Assembly: GCA_030386875.1 (NCBI GenBank)
Contig: CM059569.1
Coordinates: 45,919,842 to 45,983,841 of the forward strand
Reading direction: 5' to 3'
DNA: 64,000 nucleotides
Source of the DNA: Morinoia aosen
Taxonomy: Eukaryota > Arthropoda > Malacostraca > Amphipoda > Talitridae
The notes under the pieces were generated by a model. It worked only from the letters and a program-made list of their open reading frames with translations, did no database searches and was not told the DNA's origin. Of the stretch, positions 1 through 12,000 are shown piece after piece. The translations under genes were made by a program, and so were the position numbers. Numbering within the stretch: the first letter of the stretch is position 1; each line of letters begins with the position of its first letter.

Positions 1-1763
1 GTACATCTTTTAGCAGTATGGTTGTATTCCAAGCACTTTTTACACATCATAGGGCGGTCGAAGTATTCATATATCCTACTCTTGCAGTCTTGGCCAAGGA
101 TGTCGATATACTCAGGGGGGGTTGAGCCTCTGAAAGTTAGAAGTATTGCTTTTGCATTTGTGTTACGGCTTTTTATCCAATTTGCTGGTTCAACATTTTT
201 TATTATATGGTTTTCCATTAAACCTTGTTTGAATTTCTCGAAGTTGGTGAAGTCGTAGTTATAGATGTAGGCGAGTCCTTTTGATAGATTTACATAGTTA
301 TTTTCTGTTACTTGCACAGGGATGTTGTTTATGTCTTTGATTTTCTGTATTTCATCTTTTTGTCGTGTGTGATCTAATTCTACAATGAATGTGTTTTTGC
401 CACCCGATCGAATAGATTTGGGTTTTCCTTGGATTTGGTTTGCAATACATTTTTCTAGGAGCCATGGAGTAATTTTCCGCTTTTCGTTTTCCTGCATTGT
501 TATATTGAAATGAGTTGTGGGGGTGTTCGTATCTGATATTGGTATCTCGGAGTGTCCTGTGACTATCTGTACAGCACGACGCCTATTAACTCGTTGTTCT
601 TGTTGGACTTTGCATATTTCTGTTTCCATGATATGTTTCGGGCATTCTCTGTGGCCAGTTTCGTGTTGACGCTTGCAATGCATGCAGGAGAGGGCGCTAC
701 CACAGTGTTCGCTGTCATGGCCTGTTTCTCCGCAGCGTTTACAGTTTGCTTCGTTATGGCAGTGTTTGGCTGTGTGGCCGTAGTTTTGACATTTGTGGCA
801 GATCATTGGTCTATTAATAAATGGGTATACTACGGTATCTGATTTTTCGCCTGGGATATATATAGAGTCTGGTGTAGTGTAGCTATTAAAGGTTAGTAGG
901 AGTGGGGTGGTTTGGGAGAAACGAGTTTTAATGAAGCTGGCACGGACAGCGTCACTGATATTGTACTGGCTCTTCAGGCCTTCCACAAAATCTTCCATAT
1001 TATCTACATCGTATTCTTGAATATATATTAGTCCTTTGGATTGATTGTAGTATGGGTGTTCGCTGATCTGGCAATTAATGCCGTCGACGTTATTAAGTCT
1101 GGTGATGCGCTCAGATTGGGGTTTGTTTCGAGTTTCTATGATAAAGCTATCTTTACCTGAGTAAGTTATTCTTTTCGCCTTTAAACCAGTTATTTTGACT
1201 ATTTCTTCTTGGAGGCAAAATGGATTTATTTGGTTTCTCTCTTCGATTTTGAATTTGACCGAGAAGAACTTTGTATAATGGTCGTTCTTCGTCATTTCTT
1301 GGTTCAACGATATGGGTGTGTATTTGTTAGCTTTGCTTTGTTTTCTCACATTTTCTTTCTCGCAGCCCATGATTTTACTGTTTTTTCCTATGTTCTGTGC
1401 TTTCGTCATTTCTAGGATTTTTTCGAGTGTATTTTCGATTTTCCTTATTCGATCGTCTACATTTTGTGTTTCTTTTTCAACTTCATGTTTATCGGGGTTG
1501 ATGCATTTGGTTGCATCACCTGCCGCAAGTCTATTCAGCACTTCATTTAATTTAGCCTCCAATTGGTCCACCTTACAGGTAGCACTGTTTGGTTCCGATG
1601 GAGTTTTTTCGGTTGTTTGGTCAAATGTTTCATTGTTTTCGCTTATTTTCCTGGTGATAGTGTTAGTTTTGGGGTTTGTTGCACCTACGTTGGTAGCAGT
1701 GCTTAGGTTGTTTTTGTTGGGGTTTGTTCGTTGTTTTAATTTGTTTTTATTTTTGGCGTACAT
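1..1763 (-). CDS. LINE (non-LTR retrotransposon) ORF1, gag-like zinc-knuckle protein, partial
   Basis: On the minus strand one frame stays open from an ATG at 1763 to the window edge (about 587 codons, no stop reached). ORF1 proteins of this kind bind the element RNA and form the RNP used in retrotransposition. Residues about 60-125 are heptad-like and charged (coiled coil likely). Three CCHC-type knuckles follow: CHKCQNYGHTAKHC (residues 322-335, bases 759-800), CKRCGETGHDSEHC (341-354, bases 702-743) and CMHC...HETGHREC (360-374, bases 642-686). A second copy of the upstream module then leads to a fourth knuckle, CKKCLEYNHTAKRC, at 574-587 (bases 3-44). The arrangement resembles Jockey/I-type ORF1. 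The frame at 1763 and at base 5 is the same, so no frameshift is evident. ORF2 (endonuclease/reverse transcriptase) would lie outside the window. Upstream of the ATG the frame is open back to a TAA near 1825. Confidence 0.88.
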   Translation of the reverse strand, partial: MYAKNKNKLKQRTNPNKNNLSTATNVGATNPKTNTITRKISENNETFDQTTEKTPSEPNSATCKVDQLEAKLNEVLNRLAAGDATKCINPDKHEVEKETQNVDDRIRKIENTLEKILEMTKAQNIGKNSKIMGCEKENVRKQSKANKYTPISLNQEMTKNDHYTKFFSVKFKIEERNQINPFCLQEEIVKITGLKAKRITYSGKDSFIIETRNKPQSERITRLNNVDGINCQISEHPYYNQSKGLIYIQEYDVDNMEDFVEGLKSQYNISDAVRASFIKTRFSQTTPLLLTFNSYTTPDSIYIPGEKSDTVVYPFINRPMICHKCQNYGHTAKHCHNEANCKRCGETGHDSEHCGSALSCMHCKRQHETGHRECPKHIMETEICKVQQEQRVNRRRAVQIVTGHSEIPISDTNTPTTHFNITMQENEKRKITPWLLEKCIANQIQGKPKSIRSGGKNTFIVELDHTRQKDEIQKIKDINNIPVQVTENNYVNLSKGLAYIYNYDFTNFEKFKQGLMENHIIKNVEPANWIKSRNTNAKAILLTFRGSTPPEYIDILGQDCKSRIYEYFDRPMMCKKCLEYNHTAKRC

Positions 1764-2430
1764 ACTCCCGGCTTCAGAGGGGGTTTCCCCGCCTCGAAGT
1801 CGGGGTTTGAGGTATTCGCTGATTGTTGCCAGAAGTGCTTAGTTTTACTTTGGGATCCAAAGTAGTAATCCAATATGGACTATTGGTCTGCGTAACTTAA
1901 GTCTATTCTTATAGGTTATTTAAGGGCCCTGGAATATAAGGCAAATTAAAGAGAGAATAACTACGCAAATGAGACCCAAGCTCCGAAGAGCTCGGGCCGC
2001 CGCCCGACTTTGTTCTACCCAACAACGGGGAATTGGAAAAAAAACTAAAATCTTAATCCCTCGAAAGAAAACTCAAAAGATAGAGGAAAGAGCAGTTGGG
2101 TATTTCAACGGTACCACCACGAGAAGGTGCCGGGTCAGCTGGATACCTGCTCGTGAGTAGGTATTCCTGTATCAATCCTTGTCTACGACTTCTTTCCCTT
2201 CACCAAGCTCAATAATTCAATAATTTGGTACCAGTAAAAACTTGGTAAAGGGAACAGCGAAAATTCCAGCAAAACCTGCATCCACCGATCTCAAAATAAC
2301 TGCACACACCTGCATCCACCGACACCGAAATAACTGCACACATCTGCATCCATTCTACATTTCAAAGACCAATGCCGTCGTTGTGGAAATAACTGATAAC
2401 GTTTCTCGTGTTTATCTCCCACTTTATTTA
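1764..2430 (-). other. Probable LINE 5' untranslated region and flank
   Basis: No coding signal is recognised. The stretch next to ORF1 (to about 2160) is GC-richer than its surroundings and probably includes the LINE 5' UTR, but the element boundary is not visible. Bases 2276-2357 hold about two and a half copies of a 33-bp unit (CTGCATCCACCGA...AATAACTGCACACA). Confidence 0.35.
2423..2428 (-). promoter_or_regulatory. Possible poly(A) signal of the TFIIF-alpha gene
   Basis: AATAAA on the minus strand about 400 nt after the stop codon, just beyond the MITE at 2431-2668. A variant ATTAAA lies closer, at 2531-2536. Neither can be confirmed without transcript data. Confidence 0.2.
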
Positions 2431-2668
2431 CAAGGAGTCAGGTGTCCCAAAAAATAAACTCAACCTTTTACAGCCGAGTACTCATGTATGTACTTTGTTT
2501 ACCGTAAGTGTTCATTGCCATGGATATCTGTTTAATGAAATGAATAAAAAAGAATAAATTACAGAAAATCAAATGTCATACAAGAAAACTTAGTTGCATT
2601 TGAAACTAAAACACAGAATACGTGAATAATCGCCACTCAAAGTCGAGTATATTTTTTGGGACGCCCTG
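2431..2668. mobile_element. Short inverted-repeat element (MITE-like), about 240 bp
   Basis: Ends are imperfect inverted repeats: left GTCCCAAAAAATAAACTC, right (reverse complement) GTCCCAAAAAATATACTC, with a right outer end GGGACGCCCTGTA. The terminal CAGG...CCTG plus TA flank is like mariner-type MITEs. The left boundary is uncertain because a few extra bases separate the TA from the repeat. No ORF. Confidence 0.5.
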
Positions 2669-2824
2669 TATAGTGGCACAGCCTCAGTAATCATTTTCTA
2701 CAATGCTACCCTTTTCCTTTGCTCACTTGCTAAAATATTTCAAATGTATCACATTAAATAAGAGTAAGAAAAATAACCTACACATTTACACTTGGGAACA
2801 AGTTGACAATGATCTATAAGTGAG

Positions 2825-3038
2825 TTATCCGTTCATACTCTTCAAACTGAGATACATTTTCCCCTTCACTCTCTGTTTTTGAGGGTTGATTTTCTTCAGC
2901 ATGACGGCGATGATATCAACGAGCTGCTCTGAGCCGTGGCCAGTCTTCTTACTCTTGAGCTTCTGTAGAATTTCGGTGGTGGTCATGGGCTTCCGTACCA
3001 GGTAGCGACGGATTTGGTCTTCGAACATGCCGCTGTCG
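2825..3038 (-). CDS. GTF2F1: TFIIF-alpha coding exon 12, winged-helix domain and stop
   Basis: 214 bp, acceptor TTTACCCACAG, ending at TAA (2827-2825). Residues 413-483: FEDQIRRYLVRKPMTTTEIL, KSKKTGHGSEQLVDIIAVML and KMYLSLKSMNG. This is the RAP74 C-terminal winged helix, which in known homologues contacts the CTD phosphatase FCP1 and TFIIB. The acceptor is present in three tandem copies. Confidence 0.96.
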
Positions 3039-6000
3039 CTGTGGGTAAATAGAATTACTTTAATGGAAGTGGTGATTAAACAATTAAACACATTGCGAGA
3101 TCACAATCGCTGTGTCAACGAAGTGGTGATTAATTGAATCAGAGGGGAGATTATTCAATTGCTCACATGTTACTGTCGCTGTGTCAACCAAGTGAGTCCA
3201 CCGACAGGACAGATAATATAATTGGTTAAATGTAGCTCCATGATCACGAATTAGGTGCTTTGTGAACAGTTGTGATGGCTTCCTAATCATAAATTAATTC
3301 TACCATCACAGCCATAATTCAACGAAGATGCTTTCACTTCCCTATTCTAGGAGTGAGACAAATAAACCAGGGAGTCTTGCTTAAAGCAATAAACAGTGCT
3401 AACCCAATAAAGACATGACTAAATTGAAAGTTTGACCACATGGAAACACGATTAAATTGTGAGCCAAACCAGATGGAGTGCCACACCAAATTGTGAGTCA
3501 AACCAGATAGAGTGCCGGACGAAATTGTGAGCGAAACTATATGGAGACACAACACGAAATCGAGAGCCAGACCAGAAGAGACACAACACCAGCGCGGCGC
3601 AAACGCCGCCTCAGTACCTGGGCAAGACGGGGGCAGGCGGAGCAGAAGGGCCGTCAGAGCGCTGCTTCTTATTAGCAGGCATGAGACCGTCAGGGTTCTC
3701 GGCCAGCTTCCGCTTCAGGATGTCCGCGTTGCGCTGGGAAGACTCTCTGTTCAAAGACAAGATCACGGGATCATGGGATTAGTGGCAGTAAACCTTGAGG
3801 ATTAGTGGCACGGGATTAGTGGCAATGGATCACAGGATCACGGGATTAGTGGTGGCAGTAAAAGTAGAGTTTACGGTTTTCATTGCATAGAAGAATAGAA
3901 ATGAGACAGGGGATCTCCAAGTTTGGAAGATGAGATAAAAAAAGACTGCAAAGAAGTTAAGAAAACTCTAAGAAGCAAAATTAGCAGGAAACATTGAAGT
4001 TCTAAAAGCATTTTGATCACTGAGGTAACCCAACAGTATCTCCCTTCTAGACGCCAGTCCAAAAGAGAAAACATCAAGGAAAGGTAGCAGAATGAATGCC
4101 GACTGAGAATTAATCCCTCACGACAACTATCCAAATGTGCAAGCATGACCCTTGTAAAAAAAATTCGTAATGGTAACCATCTAATTGTGTAAGCAGAAGA
4201 CAAATTGACAAAAGATTCAATAATGACTAACTAAGAGTGAATACACGGCCAAGTAAAATAGATTTAACTGATAACTCTCTAATTGTGTGCGTGAGTACAA
4301 AGCATGTCAACAAAATTCTTAATGACGACTACCTTATTGTGTATGCATGGCAGAAGTAAATAAAGTTCTTAATGATAACTTCCTAATCCTGAATGAATGG
4401 CTCAGTAAATAAAATTCTTAGTGATGCCTACACCCAATTGAAGGAGCACGATCCAAATGACACTGGCACACTTGAGGATGCACTCAAATTAGCTATTCTT
4501 GAAACGGAAAATAAGAGATGTAGGGTAGTACTTACTTTTTGCCATCTTTCGTCTTTGGCTTTTCATCATCGGAACTGTCACTCATGTCAGAACTGGAGTC
4601 TGTAGAGACGAGTAATGGAAAGTTAGAAACTCGGAAGAAAATGACCAAAATTTACAGCATTAGAACAAAAGCATTTTCTCAAGAGAGTAAAAAACAATTC
4701 ATTTTAATGCTTAGCGATTACCACTAAGAAAGTTCTAAAAAACAAAAATAAATAACACTAGGCTGGTTTACATTTACTAGATATTATCACAGTTCATAAT
4801 TTTAAATCTACAGCAGGTAGTTCATCAGAAGCGTCACGCCTTGAAGAGGCAGCCCCTACAATATGCCCAATTTACCTTTCGTGAAGAACGCGAGAATCCT
4901 ACCTGCCTCATAAATTCTCAAGTGGAAAGTAAACTCAAACAATCCGAAACAGAGCTCGAGAGTTAGAAACAGAACCTCCAGGAGGGTCAATAATAAAATA
5001 AATAAAACAAGAACGAAAACAATCATTGGGCAAATTAGTGAACATGAACGATTCTAGCCCACCTTTAAAAAATCGCAGCCATAATAAAAAATATGAGAAC
5101 ACATAATGGGCAAGTTGGTGAAAACGAACACAAAAAGCTCACCTAAAAAACAAGGCCAAGAAAAAAGTGGAATGAATATAATTATTAGGCAAGGTGAACA
5201 TGAACGATTCAAGCTCACCTTTCTTTTTCTTCTTCTTTTCTTCATCACTCTGATCGTTCTCATCCTTCTTCTCATCATCCTTGTCTTCGTTGTTTTCCTC
5301 ATCCTCGTCGTCTGAGTTGAGGAGCTTCTTGAGGGCAGAGTCTTCCTCCACACCCGCCAGGTCCTTGGTCACCTTCTCGTCGTCCTCGTGCTCTGGACTG
5401 AAACAAGTATCCCAAGTCACACAATGATATACAATCCATGGAAAACTCAACCCATATCCTTAAAATAAAAATGAATGCCACATAGTATTCAATGAATGAA
5501 AATGAATGTCTGTTTTACACACTAGTTGCCAAAACCTGAACATCTCCTTTTTCACACAAGTTACAAAAACCGATGTCTTCCGTCACAAATTGCCGAACAA
5601 TGCATTGAAAACAAAAACAATAACTCACTACCAGAGGTACCAATGTAACCAAGACACAAACAGAAATGAATATCTACTTTTCCACATGAGATACTGAAAA
5701 ATAAATACCTCATTAGAAAAGAAGCGGTTATTTTCCTGTTTTTTGTAATTCATTCAAAATATAAAAAAAATAAAAATTTACAACTGAAGATATCAAGGCA
5801 ACAAAAAATTTGAATGAAAAGCATACTTTCTCACACGAGATACCTAGCCAATAAGAATAAATTCCACTTTGTTTCCAACACAAAATAAAATTGTAAAAAC
5901 TATTCCCCTACTTAGTGTTGCTAAATCGGAACTTCCACCTACCCACACCGGGCTCAGTTTTTATTGCAAGCTTGTCAAATCCTCAACAGAAAAACAAAAC

Positions 6001-9000
6001 AAGCAGTCAAACACACCGCAGCAAGTTTGAAAACTACATACTGAGGCAACGAGTAAAATTCATTGGCACAAAAGATTCTTTGTCTGAGCAAAAACGAAGA
6101 CAGTATCAACATATCAAACACACCACAGCAAGGTTAAAAACCACCTGCTGAGACAAAATGTTAAATTCCTTGGCACGAAAGACTCTTCATGTGAGCAAAA
6201 ACAGGCGATCCAAAGAGCGGAAGGCACTATGGAGTTAAGGCAACGCAGAATCTATGCAGAGAGGGCATAGAAAAAGCAAATTGAGCAAGAAGACAAAGAA
6301 ACAAGACTGTTGAAGAAGGAAGTGGTAGGTGCTAAAAAACAGGACAGCAGTGAACCGAAAAAAAGATCGTTCTTAACATTAAACCATTTCATTTCACAAA
6401 AAGAAGGCCTACCTAACTCAGCTTGGGCCCTAACACATTTCCCCCTGGGAAACCTAATTCCCGTAGATACAAAAATTGTATCCCCCTGAGAGGAGCAATT
6501 AAAACCACCAAAACAATAAGGTTGAGAATCATGACTCACTCAGAGGAGTCCTCACTGATGTATTCATCTTTGCCTTGGTGAAAACAGTTCAGACGCCAAA
6601 GAGGCATGGCAATTAAAGCTTCTAAAATATGGTAGAGAATCCTGACTCACTCAGAGGAGTCCTCGCTGACGTATTCATGCTCAGCGCCTTCATCGTACTC
6701 GTCGCTCTCTTCCTCGCAGTCGGTGCCGGACTCACCGTCGTCTCGCTTCCTGTTCTTGCCGCCTGCACAGAATAATATCGTCAATTATTTTCATCAACTG
6801 GCTTTCGTAATTCTCAAAAGTTAGCATCCGCAACTACGCGACTGAAACCCAATGTGTGCATCCAAGTATTATGATTTGGCAATTGAAATAAATGCTAATT
6901 TTATTTGATGAGCAAAATTTTCATTTCTTTTACCAATCATGACCAAGAATATCGCCGTTGACATACTGGTAAAATACCCTTACAATGTCTTAGCTGAAAA
7001 GTGATGATAAGGCACGAAAACTCACAGTATTTCTAGGAAATTTAACTGCAAACCTCGCAGTGGGCAATGACAAATATTTTCCGGCATACTTTCCTTTCAA
7101 TGAAATGATCGAGAAAAACCAAACTGGCACTCTCTACAACCTTATTAGTTTCCTCATCATTTGCGAGATGATATACGAGTATTGACAACTTTGTGTGTCA
7201 TCCAACATTTATCAGAAAATTGTGTTAACATCAAACAATTCATATTGAACAAATAAATTAACACCAGAGGTGAAGAACGTTTCAAGTCTTACTAGATGCC
7301 AAGCCTTAGAATTCACACACACATTCCAAAAGTCACATTGACGCATACATTACAACACGACGGATATATATTCAGAATTGCAACAGCAAGTGAGTCTAAT
7401 TACATGACCTAACTAAAATGAAACCGGTAGGATTACTTTACCTTGTTTGCCCATTTCCCCTTTCAAGCTTTGAACAAAAAGTAAGTCTCATTACGAGACC
7501 AAAACATAAATGAAACAGAGTTAATTACATCACGTGGTTTGTCTCGTTTCCCCTTGAGGCTTTGAACAACAAATACTCGTAAATCTAAATACAGGACCAA
7601 AGAAAAATGAAGCCTATTGGATTACTTGACCTTTTTTGCCTCGTTTTTCCTTTTGAGGCTTAGAAGAACAAATAAATCTAATTACAGTACCAAAAAAATG
7701 AATTCAGGTGGATTACTTTACCTTGTTTGCCTCGTTTCCCTTTTGATGGTTTGCCAGGCTTCTTCTTGGGCTTGCGTTCCTCAGCAGCATCTCCGTCGTC
7801 ATCACCATCATCGTCGGAGTCTTTGTCGGACATCCAGTCGTCCATCTCCGACAGCTGAAATACTGCATGGGACGCATGCATAGAAATGTGAGTCAACCAA
7901 TGATCTCCATTGAAGTCAATGATACCATATAAATCAAGCATCTTTCTTACTTTATAATGTTAACAAATACAACCAGGAAGCAAAAAAAATGCTTATACAT
8001 TTACATTAAGCATCTTCTTTCCTTCATAAAGTTACTTAAAACAACCAGAATACTAAAAACTTTGCTAACACACATACATAAAGCATATTCATCACTTCAT
8101 GAGCCTAAAACACAGAAACATCCAGAAATCTAATATTAAACGCTAATGCACAAAAATCAAGAATCGTCCTTACTCCACAATGCCCAGAAAATATGGAAAA
8201 CTGTACCTTTAGCAGCAGCTTTCTTTTTACCACCGTCCTCGGCATCACCCTCGTCGTCTTCATTGCGCAGCTTCTTCTGATACATGACGGAGAAGTAGTT
8301 CATGATCTTGTCCCGCCTGCACACACAGAATGCAGAATTTAATATGCTTAATAACCATGAATCTGCAATTGTAAGCAGAGAATTTAACATTCAGGCTAGG
8401 TAATTGCACATATTGTACATTCCCAGAGATGTTAAAACACCGGTGACCACGGACGGTCTGCAAAACCTTGCAGATCTTAGTTGATGACGGGTCAAGTCCC
8501 GAAACGTTCGTTTTTAGTATTGAGCACATACAATTTTAAACAATGTGGACTTTTTTGGTTTTTGCCTTTAAATTTTCATCGAACTTGCTAACTAAGCAAA
8601 ATTTACCTCTTATTTAATAACCAGATGTATAAAGCTCGCCTCAATACCCCTGAAGTCAATGTGTGTAATAGCCTGGCATACAAACCTCCACTCAATACTA
8701 CTGAACTCAATACATTTAAAAGCCAGGAGAACAAAACTTGACCCAATACAACTGACCACAATATATTTAGTAACCAGGTTTACGAAACTTGACTCAATAT
8801 ACTTTCCTGGTGTACAAAACAACTCAATATACTAAGGACCAGGGGGTGAAACTTGATTTAATATAATTGCAGTACTGCAATTTGCTGGAAAATTCAGCAA
8901 TAGGTCCTTACAAATCACACTGAAAAAAAGAATGAGGTTATTTATTATGAATTTCACAAAGACCACACAGAATCCCATAACACAGCAAGGTTACCTGTCA

Positions 9001-12000
9001 AAGGCGCAATGATGTTCATGGCTTTTGCTTCGAAATAATGCGCAATTGAAAATTTCCGATAAGGAATTTTGATTCACAACTCTGACACAGACGGGAACAG
9101 ATAGAACATGGTCTGGCATATTGAAAATAGTTTTAAACTTCCACAAATGCTTGCTAAGTTATGTTGCAAATGCAGTAACAAAGTTGCAACTTTAAAACTT
9201 AGTCGCAAAAAAACCTCCTGTCGTTTTGCATTACCACTTTAATCAACATAAGTGATGAACCCAGAAAATAATTTATCAAAAAATGAATAGGTGAACTATA
9301 ATTAATATAAAAAATTACTAAAATTAAACGTAGATGAACACGAGTTTACAACACCCAGTTCTGAACCTTGACATCCTAGATGCCAGTTCTCCCCCGTAAG
9401 TAAAGAATAACTGGCACAACTTGGTGCACCAACTCAATTCACGGGCAATATCGGCCACCAACACTGGTCACCAATGAATTTTACTTAAGATCGTAAGTCA
9501 CGCTAGAGAGTACAGAATTTGACTATAGGCAGCTCCACTCCCATACCAAAAAACGGATAATTTTTCAATACGGATAACCGCTCCAATAGAAGTAGGCAAA
9601 ATGGAACAAATTAGTGACTGCCAATGAATACAAATATCAAGCTTGATCTGTAAATGGCTTCTGAGTTGTATATGAGGATGCATTCATGTACATAATTATC
9701 ATACAGAAGGGTCTGACCAAGTCAGGTTACAACAGCCCAAAGCTGAATAAGTAAAAATAAAAATTGACAAAGTGAAAAGAAAAGACGGACAAGGCAAGAG
9801 AGACCATTCTCAGTTAATTACTAGAAAAACGCATCATGACCTCTATTAGATTAGGGAAATAAAGTGAACACAAAAAATTCCGAACATGCTTATGGATCTA
9901 AATCATTGAGTGCATTATTGTGGATGAACAATGATGACTCAACATGACAGCTATTCTTTCTTGACACTTCTGAAGCCCGTGCGCAATTGGTGTGACGTCC
10001 AAATAAAAAGGACAGTAACCCAAGAATGGATCATCAAGCTCAATCTTGTTACCGCTTTCTATTCTGAACACTGGGCAAGCTTCCACGGACACGTCATACA
10101 CGCACAACAAAAATGAAGGTACAAAAATATTTCCCTCAAATTTTTTAGAAGTACCAGTATATTGCGACTTCCCCAGTTTGCTGAAGAAAATTCTCAACTC
10201 ACTGATAATCTTTCTCAGGTCATCAAGATTCTTTTTCTTCAGCTTACCAATACCAATTCCCTTGCTCAAAAAGACTTTTTTCAATCGCTTGCCAGGACTC
10301 TTTCCTCATTCACTGAAGCTTTTTCTTGACTTAGGCAGCTTGATGCCCTAGAAGCCACTGAACTCATTCAGACCCACAGGTGGCTCTACTCAAACTCACC
10401 TCGAAGACTTCCACCTGACTAGTGAGAAACTCACCGCTCAAATTCTTTCTCAGCCTCCTCAGCGTTGAGGGACTTGTAGCGATTGATGGGCTGGAAGTTG
10501 TACCACTCCTCCACAGGGTACGCCTCAAACGCTCCATCCTTGGCTTGCAGGAACACGTACCAGGCCACATTGTCTGACACGCCGCCCTCGCGGATCCCTT
10601 TGAACCTAGACATGGAACACAAAATATCAAGTACCATCATAGTGGAACAGCAAAAATTTGGGTCACTAAATATCAAGTAGCATACTAGTGTTGAAGCAAT
10701 TACTGGGAAATTCTAGAAACCAGAGGGTTACCAATAAGTAAATATAAGAATTTTGGATGGATTACAGTAACTCGTGAAGCTTGGTTTCATTCTGCAAGCT
10801 GCCCTTATCAAAATAAGCACATCATGCTTTTTAAGAAGAAGCCAATGAATTTTATGCACTGTAATCTAACACAAAATTTGTGGTTACTACATGTTTCTGC
10901 AAACGAGACGAGTAACTTGACAGGTCGGACATCTTTGGAAGCAAGCGCATATTTGAATAAATTTGATAACTGCTTTCTTCTTCTCATGTAAGAATAAAAT
11001 AACAAAGAAACAAATCTAACCACTATGTGATCAAGATACACAATACCACTTAGTCTCATTTAAATCGAGTTCAGCCAGACCGGTCCTCTAGACTGGGCTT
11101 CTCATGCACACATATCTAACCACTGTGGTAACCATGAGACAAGATACCACTTGTGCTCAAGTAAACCAAGATACAAAATTCATATAAACAGCCAAACAAG
11201 ACCTACTGACTGGGCCTCACTTTTTATCAACAGAAGTGGTGGAAGCTTTATCCTTGACAGAGAGGAGCCAGGGCTGGTCGTCAGCCTTGTATTTCTTGAT
11301 GTTGATCCCGTAGCGCTTGCGCCGAGCTTCATCGCGCTGCTCTCGCCCAAACTCAGACCCTGCACCAAACCTGCGGGTGAGAAAACGTCTCATCACTGAA
11401 GATCGTGGAGAATACGGCTCTCATTCGACTGTTACATGGTGTACACTAATCGAAAGTCATGGAGAACTTGCAGTTTTACACAATCATTGTTGTTTAAAAA
11501 TAGAGAAAAAATTGTAATCTCAAAGCTGATATTGTTTAGGTTACACAGAAGAAACATTACAAAACTATAGGTTCAACACCATGAATGATACTTTCATTTT
11601 TAATTTTGCATATCACTGTGCACAGTCCAATCAAAATATGCATAGGTAACATGCATGATGAAGCAGTATGAAATTTCAATATATTCCAGGATTGCAAGAT
11701 AAACCAGCACAAATTTTTTTGTATCCTAATGGATAAATTTTTATCTCCTCCAAAATCGTAATGTGGACCAGTACAGAGTTATAGTCTCACTCACTTGGGT
11801 TGGTCGTCATCGAGGCTTTTGAATTCTTTGTAGTTATTCTCGCGCTCCATCTTTGCACTGTTCCAGTTCTTGAAGTTGACACCATTAGCGTTGTGGAAGC
11901 GCATCATGTGATACTTCTTCTTGCTGTTCCTGTGAATGCAACACATCTCATCAGAAATTGAGGAGAAAATTTCACCAACTTTGAAAGGCCAGAAAAAATC

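Noticed and set aside
552-842. Plus-strand open frames at 552-842, 1209-1415 and 1312-1842
   Set aside because: They are antisense shadows of the LINE ORF1 on the minus strand, which has zinc-knuckle motifs and one unbroken frame.
5106-5315. Plus-strand frame with a strongly hydrophobic C-terminal half
   Set aside because: Antisense of the acidic/Lys-rich exon 9. The apparent membrane segment is a strand artefact.
7617-7883. Plus-strand frame with a hydrophobic, signal-peptide-like start and His-rich run
   Set aside because: Antisense of TFIIF-alpha exon 7. The His run is the complement of the Asp-rich coding sequence.
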